Shown piece after piece: positions 41,825 through 50,700 of a stretch of DNA of 64,000 bases. The notes under the pieces were generated by a model. That model was given only the letters and a program-made list of their open reading frames with translations, was not told the DNA's origin and made no database searches. Position 1 is the first letter of the stretch. Every line of letters starts with the position of its first letter. The stretch lies in the NCBI GenBank assembly GCA_964415795.1, contig CAYQBN010000004.1, positions 1 to 64,000 of the forward strand, in the 5' to 3' direction. Source of the DNA: CALITV01 sp964415795 (GTDB lineage Bacteria > UBP6 > UBA1177 > JAKLFG01). A program made the translations under genes and the position numbers.

Positions 41825-42267
41825 GAGGCCTCCTTGCCTTCATATTCCACGAGCCGCCGCGTGAGATTACGAATGCGGCGGTTGAGCACCTTGATGATGC
41901 CGATGGCGACCTCGTCGCGCTGTTTCATGATCTCATAGAAGTCGTCCCGTTCTATCTTGAGCAAAGTCACATCGGTGATCGCCACCACATCGGCCGAACG
42001 CGGCTGTGAATCAAGTATCGCCATCTCGCCGAAGTAGCCATTCTCGCGGATGGTGTCTATCTTGCGGTTCCCCGAAACCACTTCGACTTCGCCTTTCACG
42101 ATGATGAAGAGTTCACGCCCCAGCTCCCCCTCATGAACGATATAGGTACCACGATCGTAAGTCACCTCCTCGATGACGAAAGCGATATCGGCCAGCACAT
42201 CGCCCGGAATGTCGCTGAACAGCTCGACATTCTTGAGCGCGAGAACCTTCTCAACCGTCGTAAGCAT
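41821..42267 (-). CDS. Cyclic-nucleotide-binding (CRP-type) domain protein
   Basis: A 148-residue protein that is almost only a cNMP-binding domain. LKNVELFSDIPGDVLADIAF, the beta-roll EGELGRELFIIVKGEVEVV, the phosphate-binding cassette GYFGEMAILDSQPRSADVVA and a C-terminal helix are present. There is no DNA-binding helix-turn-helix, so it is a sensor or scaffold, not CRP. It overlaps the upstream transporter gene by 17 bases and SppA by 4, so it probably regulates or docks to the HEAT-bearing transporter. The ligand (cAMP, cGMP or none) is unknown. Confidence 0.87.
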   Translation of the reverse strand: MLTTVEKVLALKNVELFSDIPGDVLADIAFVIEEVTYDRGTYIVHEGELGRELFIIVKGEVEVVSGNRKIDTIRENGYFGEMAILDSQPRSADVVAITDVTLLKIERDDFYEIMKQRDEVAIGIIKVLNRRIRNLTRRLVEYEGKEAS

Positions 42268-45100
42268 AATGCGCCTCCGTACTCATTCCGCTTCGAAGCG
42301 ATGCCACATACCACGCCGCATAGGAAGAAACATTAGCCGCACTATCGCTCAAGAGGAAGTTGACATCCTCTTCCGAGACTTCGCTCTTCAGGCGAGCGGC
42401 CGCATAGAGCGCCGTTTCCCGCACGATGGGCGACGGGTCGTACATGAAGATGCCCACTTTGTCGGCCATGTCGGTGATCCCCTCCGTGGCGATGAGGTAC
42501 AGCGTCACCGCGCGTACCCAATCGTTGTCGTCGGTCAGGCATATTTCGAGAATCTCGTGGTAATTATAGGTCTTTATCTTGAACGAGGCGAATCCCTGCG
42601 CGAGCTTCTCGCGTTCGTCGATCGCCTCGACGAGCGGCACGAGGATGCGCCGTATGTCCTTGTCGACGATGTTATCGATGAGTTCGACCGCCGCCGAACG
42701 CTGTTCCTTCGAAACATTCTTCTGCGAAAGATTGAAGTATATCGAGTCGAACAATTTCTGGCCGTAGATGATGGAAAGAAGAGAGAATATACGGTGTATG
42801 CACGAGAGGAGCTTTGACTCCATAACATCGACGAGATAGCGGTAACGGCTTCCCGCCCTGATCTTCTCCTTGTAGTAGAGATGCTGGAAATAGAGATAGA
42901 ATTCGCGGTAAAGATAACGGCGTAGCAATGCCTGATCGAGCAGGACCGCATATTCGGTACGGGCCATGATCCGTTTGAGACTTTCGAGCAATGCGCTCCG
43001 CAGCTCGTCGGACTGGTTGTACAAATTTTCCATGAGAAGGGGTACCACTTCCCGGGAAGGGATGTCACCGAGCATCTTGGCGACTGCCACCTTGAGTTCG
43101 AAGTTCTCGAGGTTGTTCTCGAGGATGCTCTTCGCCGGAGGGATAACCCTATCTCCGAATGAGGTAAGCGCCTTTGCTGCGTCGAGACTTACCGCACGGT
43201 CGGTAAGCATGAACAACAGTTTAGGGATGACCCCTTCGGCCTTTACCTTGGTCGCCGCCTTCACCGCCTCGCGGCGCACCTGCGGATCGCGGTCATTGAG
43301 GAACTCGAATACCTGCTGCTGCATGTTCTGTTGTCCGATTTCGCCGAGGATATAGGCGGCAGCACTGCGTCGCTCCGGCTGTGGCGATTCGGCAAGTTTT
43401 TTGAGATACGGCGCCGCGGTCATGACACCGGTGATGCCGCAGTACTTGATGAGCGCGATGATGGCCGAAGAAAGTATCGGCAGGCTCTCGCTTTCAAGAA
43501 AAGATGAGACGACCTTGTGTGACTTCTCCATTTGCATGTAGGCATAGGTGAGGATCGCATCCTTGACGACCTCCTCATCCTCGCTCTTCATAAGACGAAG
43601 GATGTCGTAGGTGTAGAACCGCGACTCCATGGTGCGGAGGATGCGCAGTATCTTGGTCTTTACCTTCACCGAAACATTCTCCGAAAGGAGCGGCAGGAAA
43701 TAGCGCCCGAGGTAGAAGTGGCGTCCTTTTTCGATGAGATCGAGGGCCATGAGCACCTCGTCCTCGTTCTCCGAGGTCATCGCTTCGACGATGACCGATT
43801 CGATCATCGTCTGTTTCACGACCATGTCGTCGCTGCCGATACGCTTTTTCTTGATGTTGTCCTGAAGAACGGCGAGGTATTCCTTCCGAAGAACGAATAT
43901 GGCGACTCCCCACAATATGCCGCCGAGCACCACGACGATGCTGATGTAGCGGTGCGCGACGCCGAAATAGGAAAAAGTGTAGATCATGAGACCGGCCACA
44001 CCGGCGACGAGCGGTTTGAGCATGCCGTCAATGACCGCTTTGGCACGGCTTCGATACTTCTGATCGACGGGGATATAGAGCAATTGCACCGCCGCGTCGT
44101 TCACCGTGTAGCGGAACGCGAAATCGGAAGCACGCGCCATCGTGATGAACCAGATGCCTGGCATCACGAGGAAAAGTGTCGAGAAACCGGTGATCATGGC
44201 GGGAAGGATGAGCAGACTGAGGAAAATGCTCCAGCGCAGGAGCCACGAGGTCGCGACCACTTGGAAAAAGAGCGAGAAGAATCCGCTTGCGAAGGCGTAC
44301 ACCATACCGAAGAAACCGGCAAGTTCCTGTTCGCTGAAGTGCTCGCGCGCCTCCATCTTGAACTGGTAATCCACGAAGTTCACCAGCGTAAAGGTGAGAA
44401 TGGTGATGAGCGCAATATGGCGGAAATAGGGCTGGTCGAAGAGGCGGACCGGCGTGTACGCTTTCGTCTTTTGCACCGAGCGTATCACGACGCTCCGTTG
44501 TAGTTTCGACTTGTATACGGCACCGATGCGATACACCAGATAGATGCAGAGCCCCATGAACAGCACATTGATGAAGAGAAGGTTCTCGACCCGTACTACA
44601 TGGACCAGCCACTTCACCGAATAACCGGCAACGAGGCTTGCGATGATACCCCCTACCCCGATGAAACCAAGCGTCCGCTTCGCCTCCCGTGAATCGAGGA
44701 GTTCGTTGGTGAAACTCCAGAATTGGAAGGTCATGAATGCCCCGATGACCTCCACGAGCACATAGAGGCCGGGATAACTGAATCGAAACCCCGCATGGAT
44801 AAGGGCAACGAATATGAGCGTCAGCGCTATGCTCAAAAAGAGGACCGCGCGGATGAGGGTATCGAGACGGTAGAGCGAGCTGCGACGCGTATAGAACCAA
44901 GTGAGCACCGATACGCTCAGCGCGACCAGAATGTACATAAGCGGCAATTGGGTGATGTCATAGCGCTTCAGGAATAGCGTATCGCGGATGATGCGCCCCT
45001 GCACATAAGTAGCGACGACGAGGAAATTATAGAAGAAGAGCTGAATCGCCCGCCCCTGTTCCTCCTCACGAATGTTGAGCAGGCGGAAAAAGAACCTCAT
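42251..45100 (-). CDS. ATP/ADP-translocase-like MFS transporter fused to HEAT repeats
   Basis: A 949-residue protein. Residues 1-410 hold about 12 membrane segments. The N-terminus (IREEEQGRAIQLFFYNFLVV, then RIIRDTLFLKRY) resembles the nucleotide-transporter (NTT/AAA) family. Residues about 440-940 are soluble alpha-helical HEAT-type repeats (RRSAAAYILGEIG, DPQVRREAVKAATKV, SPIVRETALYAAARLK). Free-living bacteria carry HEAT-fused NTT relatives whose substrates are largely unknown, so energy parasitism should not be assumed. The next gene encodes a cNMP-binding domain, often fused to or beside such proteins. The ATG overlaps the trmL stop. Confidence 0.85.
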   Translation of the reverse strand: MRFFFRLLNIREEEQGRAIQLFFYNFLVVATYVQGRIIRDTLFLKRYDITQLPLMYILVALSVSVLTWFYTRRSSLYRLDTLIRAVLFLSIALTLIFVALIHAGFRFSYPGLYVLVEVIGAFMTFQFWSFTNELLDSREAKRTLGFIGVGGIIASLVAGYSVKWLVHVVRVENLLFINVLFMGLCIYLVYRIGAVYKSKLQRSVVIRSVQKTKAYTPVRLFDQPYFRHIALITILTFTLVNFVDYQFKMEAREHFSEQELAGFFGMVYAFASGFFSLFFQVVATSWLLRWSIFLSLLILPAMITGFSTLFLVMPGIWFITMARASDFAFRYTVNDAAVQLLYIPVDQKYRSRAKAVIDGMLKPLVAGVAGLMIYTFSYFGVAHRYISIVVVLGGILWGVAIFVLRKEYLAVLQDNIKKKRIGSDDMVVKQTMIESVIVEAMTSENEDEVLMALDLIEKGRHFYLGRYFLPLLSENVSVKVKTKILRILRTMESRFYTYDILRLMKSEDEEVVKDAILTYAYMQMEKSHKVVSSFLESESLPILSSAIIALIKYCGITGVMTAAPYLKKLAESPQPERRSAAAYILGEIGQQNMQQQVFEFLNDRDPQVRREAVKAATKVKAEGVIPKLLFMLTDRAVSLDAAKALTSFGDRVIPPAKSILENNLENFELKVAVAKMLGDIPSREVVPLLMENLYNQSDELRSALLESLKRIMARTEYAVLLDQALLRRYLYREFYLYFQHLYYKEKIRAGSRYRYLVDVMESKLLSCIHRIFSLLSIIYGQKLFDSIYFNLSQKNVSKEQRSAAVELIDNIVDKDIRRILVPLVEAIDEREKLAQGFASFKIKTYNYHEILEICLTDDNDWVRAVTLYLIATEGITDMADKVGIFMYDPSPIVRETALYAAARLKSEVSEEDVNFLLSDSAANVSSYAAWYVASLRSGMSTEAHYAYDG

Positions 45101-45561
45101 GCCGACGCTCCGAAATCGTTTTGCCGAAGCGCCTCAAAAAGGACGACCGCCGCGGCACTTGAAAGGTTGAGACTGCGCACGAGAAGGTTTTTCATCGGGA
45201 TGTACCGCGTCCGTTCCTTGCACTTGTCGAGCAGGTCGGGAGAAAGCCCCCTTGACTCGTTGCCGAACACGAGCCAATCGCCGGGACGATACAGAGCCTT
45301 GTCATATCGGACCGCTCCGCGGGTCGAGAAGAAATGTATCGTCTCGACGGAGAGGTCCCGTATCAGTTCGTCGAGCGACTCCCAAAGGTTCACCGCGATA
45401 TCCTCCCAATAGTCGAGACCGGCACGCCGCAAGTGGTAGTCGTCGAGAGAGAAACCGAGCGGTTTGACGAGGTGCAGTTTCCCGCCGGTGGCGAAAACGC
45501 TACGCGCGACATTGCCCGTGTTCGGCGGTATCTCGGGACTTACGAGCACCACATTGAACAT
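45097..45561 (-). CDS. trmL: tRNA (cytidine/uridine-34)-2'-O-methyltransferase TrmL
   Basis: A SPOUT-class methyltransferase of 154 residues that methylates the wobble ribose of tRNA-Leu isoacceptors. MFNVVLVSPEIPPNTGNVAR, KLHLVKPLGFSLDD, LVFGNESRGLSPDLLD and MKNLLVRSLNLSSAAAVVLF are the family's knot and SAM-binding motifs. The ATG at 45561 matches known N-termini; an upstream TTG (45585) is rejected. It is the first gene of the operon trmL-NTT-cNMP-sppA, with promoter at 45596-45623. Confidence 0.93.
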   Translation of the reverse strand: MFNVVLVSPEIPPNTGNVARSVFATGGKLHLVKPLGFSLDDYHLRRAGLDYWEDIAVNLWESLDELIRDLSVETIHFFSTRGAVRYDKALYRPGDWLVFGNESRGLSPDLLDKCKERTRYIPMKNLLVRSLNLSSAAAVVLFEALRQNDFGASA

Positions 45562-45595
45562 CGCTCGAGCGGCTCCACTTCTCAAATAGCAGAGG

Positions 45596-45623
45596 ATTAT
45601 ATCCTAAGCGGCACCGCTTGCAA
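45596..45623 (-). promoter_or_regulatory. Promoter of the trmL operon with internal inverted repeat
   Basis: Minus strand: TTGCAA (45623-45618), 16-nt spacer, TATAAT (45601-45596). A perfect inverted repeat aagcgg-ca-ccgctt (45607-45620) lies in the spacer and touches the -35 box, where a bound protein would block polymerase. Confidence 0.7.
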
Positions 45624-45645
45624 AAAAAACGGCCGGCGAAATCCT

Positions 45646-47427
45646 TTACCTTCCCAGTGACTTATACCACGCCTCGACATCGGCGGCGTATTTGTCAGGC
45701 TCGCTCACGGTTACCGAGTGACCTGCCTTTTCGTAGCGTGGCCAAACGACCGTGCGGGTCACCCCCTCGCCTACCCCTTCGAAAGAGCCGGACACATAGG
45801 AGATAGTGAAAGAGTCCTCTCCGACCTCGACACCGGAAACTTGCGGAAACATCTTCGCCGCTTCGGGTATCGCAGGCGAAAAAATGACGAGATCGAGCGC
45901 GGCCTGCGTGATGAAAGTCTCGGTCACGAGAAGGTTCTCGAGGAACAGCTCGCCGAAGAGGTTGTTGAATGGGTGTATGGTGTGGCGGTAGAAGGCCTCG
46001 GTCACCTTTTCATTAAGACTTGCATAATAGGTATCGTAGTCGCTAAGTGTGCCAAACAGGGAGCGAAACTCTTCCTCGGGGTCATCCTCGCTCGGCGCAA
46101 AAAGAAGACGGAGAAGCCATATCTGTCGGTGCGCCCACGGCGAAAGTGGTTCCGGAGAAATCAGGGAGAATGGCGAAATGGACATGACCGGTGAGGCGAT
46201 CTTATAGGCATTCTCGCGCTCCTTGGCATACATCGGCGCGATGAGCACCGGGTCATGGCCGATGAGCGCGACATAGTTCGTGCGGGTGAGAAGCCGCGGG
46301 ACGATCGGCGTCATGAGGCCGTTCATCCAGCCATCCTCCTCGTCGTACTTGTAGAGGTCGCGCCCCAGACCGTTCACGAAGAGGATCGCGTTGTAGTACT
46401 TGTCGCACTCGGCGTCGTTCGGGTCGCACGGCGTGAAGGTCGCCCCCTCCTCCGCCGCTATCTGATAGACCACCGAACCGGGCTGTTCGAGCAGTTCGCC
46501 CGACGCGATGTTCTGCGCCTCACCAAAGAGAAGCGGCTGAATGAGCGCCGCATAGCCGAACTGCTTCGCCCGTTTCGCTGGCGTCATTTCTTCCTCGGGG
46601 AAAACGGCCGCGTAGTGCGCCGCGATCTCCGCCGCCAGCACCTCGTCGGTGTAGTATCCCCCCTTCCCCGCATACCGCTCCGGATTGAGCAGAAGGTTCT
46701 GGATCACGATGGTGCGGGTGCCGCCGTAGGACTCGCCCGCGAAGATGACCGGATTGCCGCGGATCGCCGGATGCTCCGCGAGGAACCGCAGGATCACCCG
46801 CACGAAATCGGCGCCATCGAGGAAGGGATTGAAGTTGCGGGTCGAAAATCCCTTCTGCGTCCCGATGATGCTGTAGGAGAAACCGGTGTTGCGCGCATCG
46901 ATGTAGAGCACATTGGCGAAGCGGGTCCACGCGGCAGGGTTTTCGCCGACCGGCAGACCACCGTTGAACTTCTCGTCCATGCTCCGGCGGCCGGTGTTGA
47001 AGGTAAGCAAAAGCCCCGTCGCCGACCCGGGACCCCCATTGTAGAAGACGGCGAGCGGTCTTTCCTCCATCTTCTCCTCTGCCGGCACGAAGGCGTACCA
47101 GAGCCGCGCCTCGTCGCTCACATACTTCGCTCCGGAAGTACCGGGCGTCGTGCGGAGGTAATAGGTCACCGGCTCGATGGTAATGAATCCGCTCTCCCCC
47201 GCGAAATCACCCGGAATCGTCTCGACATCGGGCAAGAAGGCATCGGCGTCATCGCCGCTTTCCTCGGATTCCTCGTCGGCAAGGAGCATATCTTCGTCGG
47301 AGGCGATAGCATCCTCTTCGACGACGGAGAGCGCATCCTCGTCGCTCTTTTGCTTCGAGGAACTCTCACATGAGAAGAGAAACAACGCGAGAAGCGCAAG
47401 AACAACCCGCCACGCGACGCGGAACAT
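45646..47427 (-). CDS. S10 serine carboxypeptidase-like lipoprotein
   Basis: A 593-residue exported lipoprotein (MFRVAWRVVLALLALFLFSC, lipid Cys20). Residues 21-70 are a Glu/Asp/Ser linker. The alpha/beta-hydrolase core has the S10 marks YNGGPGSATG and the nucleophile elbow FAGESYGGTRT with S233. The C-terminal GHSVTV looks like the catalytic His region (about residue 574). S10 enzymes trim C-terminal residues from peptides at low pH. The ATG at 47427 follows AAGGAGGTG; the longer open frame is rejected because the signal peptide begins here. It may supply amino acids for fermentation. Confidence 0.88.
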   Translation of the reverse strand: MFRVAWRVVLALLALFLFSCESSSKQKSDEDALSVVEEDAIASDEDMLLADEESEESGDDADAFLPDVETIPGDFAGESGFITIEPVTYYLRTTPGTSGAKYVSDEARLWYAFVPAEEKMEERPLAVFYNGGPGSATGLLLTFNTGRRSMDEKFNGGLPVGENPAAWTRFANVLYIDARNTGFSYSIIGTQKGFSTRNFNPFLDGADFVRVILRFLAEHPAIRGNPVIFAGESYGGTRTIVIQNLLLNPERYAGKGGYYTDEVLAAEIAAHYAAVFPEEEMTPAKRAKQFGYAALIQPLLFGEAQNIASGELLEQPGSVVYQIAAEEGATFTPCDPNDAECDKYYNAILFVNGLGRDLYKYDEEDGWMNGLMTPIVPRLLTRTNYVALIGHDPVLIAPMYAKERENAYKIASPVMSISPFSLISPEPLSPWAHRQIWLLRLLFAPSEDDPEEEFRSLFGTLSDYDTYYASLNEKVTEAFYRHTIHPFNNLFGELFLENLLVTETFITQAALDLVIFSPAIPEAAKMFPQVSGVEVGEDSFTISYVSGSFEGVGEGVTRTVVWPRYEKAGHSVTVSEPDKYAADVEAWYKSLGR

Positions 47428-47589
47428 CGGACACCTCCTTACACTCAGAAAGCAAACCGACATCAAGACAAGCAACTTGATGCTCCCCACTTTTTTCTCG
47501 AATATCGGCAACCGATTGTCAATACCAGAGTTAACAGCCACCGGAACCACATCGTATCTCTTAACCGCCATTTTTCTAACTTTTTCCTC

Positions 47590-47618
47590 TTGCAATTCAT
47601 CTTCGTTTCGCATACCGT
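47590..47618 (+). promoter_or_regulatory. Candidate promoter of the giant secreted-protein gene
   Basis: TTGCAA (47590-47595), 17-nt spacer, TACCGT (47613-47618), leaving an 85-base leader to the ATG at 47704 with GGAGGG before it. The -10 is weak. Confidence 0.4.
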
Positions 47619-47703
47619 GATTTCATCAAGGGAACAATGACCGGTAGAAACAGTGCCTACGCACGATAAGCGGCGTTCATCAACTTTTTCGACGGAGGGC
47701 ATC

Positions 47704-50700
47704 ATGCGTCGTCTTGCATCGTGGTTGCATCGCAGGGTGAGGACTAGCGAGATTGGCGTAAACACTTCTCTTTTTCTGCTGGTGACGCTCTTTGTCTTGC
47801 TCGGAACATGGCCTGTAAATCTCTTTTCAGCCCCAACGCTTTCTCCGATAGAGATAGTGCCCGCACCGGTGGACAACGAGGTAGGCGTTTCTTCGGTAGT
47901 GGTGCGCGGAAGTTATTCGGGGGAAAGACCTCTTCGCATTGCCGTAAGCGGGTGCTTCTCTTCGCCGGTGTATGTTGATCGGGTCATCCGCATTACGAAA
48001 GAGGTTTTCGGATATTATGCCCATGGAGTTCCTCTGGGAACAGGTGGCCCCTGCACGATAACTCTTCAGGAACAAAAACCGAACGGTATGTGGTCAGCCG
48101 TGCCGGGGGCGACGACACAGGTTACCTACAATCCTGCCAACACGCGTTCTCTTTGGGGGAGGATTGCGAATTCGGGGCCCCATTGGGGAGAAGAACAACG
48201 GGCGATTTACTTTTACGCTGGTCCGCGGATTATTGAAGAAAACATGACCATGAGTTATCCGGTAGCCGATGTTTCTCCTCTTTTTCCTCTATTTATCATC
48301 GAGCATGGGCGCTTACTTTACCTCCCGCAAAATGCTCCAATTATTATTTCACGAAAAGACAATATCGACACCAAAGGCCCCGCTAATCCTCTCGAAGAGT
48401 ACTGGTCTTCTCCCGAAGGTATCGCAATGTTGTTTCAGGAAATAAAGGCTGCGGGTGTGAATATCATCATGTTCACTTGGTGGGGAGACCTTGAAGAGGA
48501 GATCTCCGAGGAATTCCCCTCTGCACCTGTAGGAATTCCGGACAATTACTGGAAGATATATTCTGCGCCCACATTGCCTAAGACTTGCCGGTACGAACTA
48601 CGCTTTGCTGAGAATTTTTGCACACAAATCACGGGAGGACTCCGTTTTGATGCCCCGGCATCGGAAGAGAATCCGGGGATACTCAAGAGATCTCCGTGTG
48701 AATGTCAGTGCTCCTGCGAAAATAACCCCTTATGCTGGTATGGGTTCTGTTCACAGTGCCAATGGAATCCAAACAAGGGCGAGTTTTTTTGTGGCGATGA
48801 GAATATGAGTTGTTATTTCAATCTCCTTTGCAAAAGAAAGTGTATCTCTGCGGCAGACTGCTCCCCTGGTGAAGACTGTGTGGAAAACATAGTGGAGAAC
48901 ATATGCAAGAAACGCTGTACTAATCAGCCAACAGATTGTCCTGCCCAAGAAATTTGTGTGGAGGGCTACTGCGAGCCAAATTTTTGCCAACACTTCCCCT
49001 ATTTTGAAGAAACTTCTTGTTATGAACCATTTAGCGAAGCGGACTATCAACAGAGCGGCATCAATACCCACGGAAGACGGTATGATGTCATAGACCAGAT
49101 GTTCAAAGCGGCCGTTGATGCGGGGCTTTTGGTAGTCCCCGTCATGGAATACGATCCTTTTCACTATTTTCTCTACGAATTTCCTCACAATCTTGCGCCT
49201 ATTCGGAAGAGAATTTCGCAACTTCTTACCAAATATGGTGATCACCCTAACTGGCTTTACCTTTATGACAAGGAGGGGTATCCCCGCAAAGCCATTTATC
49301 TTTTACAGGCACTTTCGATAAGGCCTGGAATTTATAGAGAGAATGGGGTTGATATAGTGATTGGTAAAGAGGACTACGCCAATGCTCTTGACAGCCTTGC
49401 GGAAGAGTTCTCTGTGGGATTTATTCTTGATCCTACCGCGCTGGGGCCAGACTATCAATACGAAAATATGCATACTCCATCGATTGATGAATATCTTCGC
49501 ATTTCAAGTCTTCTTGCCGTGTCTCCGTTCGGACTGCCGTTCGCTCAACATCTCACCATTCGAGACAAAGTTCTTACTTGGGCCTCGTCTTCTTCCAGTC
49601 CTCTTGAACCAATAGATGAACCAATAGAAGATCATCTGATGAATAAGGCGTGGCAGTGGGTGAGCGAATGGAAATCACCTACGGAGGGAAATAGGGTTCC
49701 TCTCGTGGTTAATGTGATTCCCGGTTTTGATGATCGCTGGCGTGCACCAATGTCTCCATCAGTATTCAATGTCTTCGGTGACAACCCTTCATGGCGTGAG
49801 CGGAATGCGGCACTCGCGTTCCTTTTTAATACCGCGGGAATTAGCCTTGCCATCTGGAACGGATATGGCGAAGGGTATGTATGGACCCCTTACCGGAAGC
49901 GGTTGTTTCTCCGTGATGAGAGATATCAAATAGACTCTTCTTACCAGAGCGGTCCGCTTGCCATTCCGCAAGAGCGCCTCAATCTCATTTTTGCGACTCG
50001 GGGAAATCTTCCCCCCGATGATCCGCGGTATATCGGTGATAAGAACGATCCGCATTATAACGATCCCGTCCATGAAGATCATATCGTGACTGACAATTAC
50101 TGTTACGCAGGGTACTTGTTCTCGCAAGACGCCGACGGCGACGGTGTGCCCGATGCCTGTGACAACTGCCCCACCATCCGCAACCCGATGGTGCTCGCGA
50201 TGGGGGAGGTGGCGTTCGGGTACAACGGGCCTGACGACTATTCGAACGGGGCGCTGTTCAATCCGAAGACGCGGAAGCACACGAAGACGGTGTGGGGGAA
50301 GTTCGGAATTCCCAGTTACTACTGGCAGCCTGACCACGATCTCGACGGGGTGGGCGACGCGTGCGATCCCGATACGGCGTATGTGAAGCCGCTCGAGGTG
50401 GTTTCTCCGCCGATGAAGCAGGGTGCCGACTCATCGCGCACCTACATCGCGAACGAATACCTCACGCTCAAGGTGCAGGCGACAACCACGCAGGAGAAGT
50501 CGGTTCCAAGCACCAACCGCTATTGCTGGATTACGAAGAACGAATATCTCCGAGGTCTCTGGGGCACCCCCGGCTACTGTTCGGTCTACAGGCCGGAACC
50601 GGAACCGGGCAAGCCGTTCGTCTGGCAGGCAGGGCGCTCGTTCGGCTACAGCCATGGGAGCGAGATAGAACCTGTGCGTCTTGGTAAGCCCGTTTGGCAC

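Noticed and set aside
42251..45100. Energy-parasite ATP/ADP antiporter indicating an intracellular host lifestyle
   Set aside because: The protein has a long HEAT tail as in free-living relatives, and the rest of the window shows biosynthesis and fermentation typical of a free-living cell.
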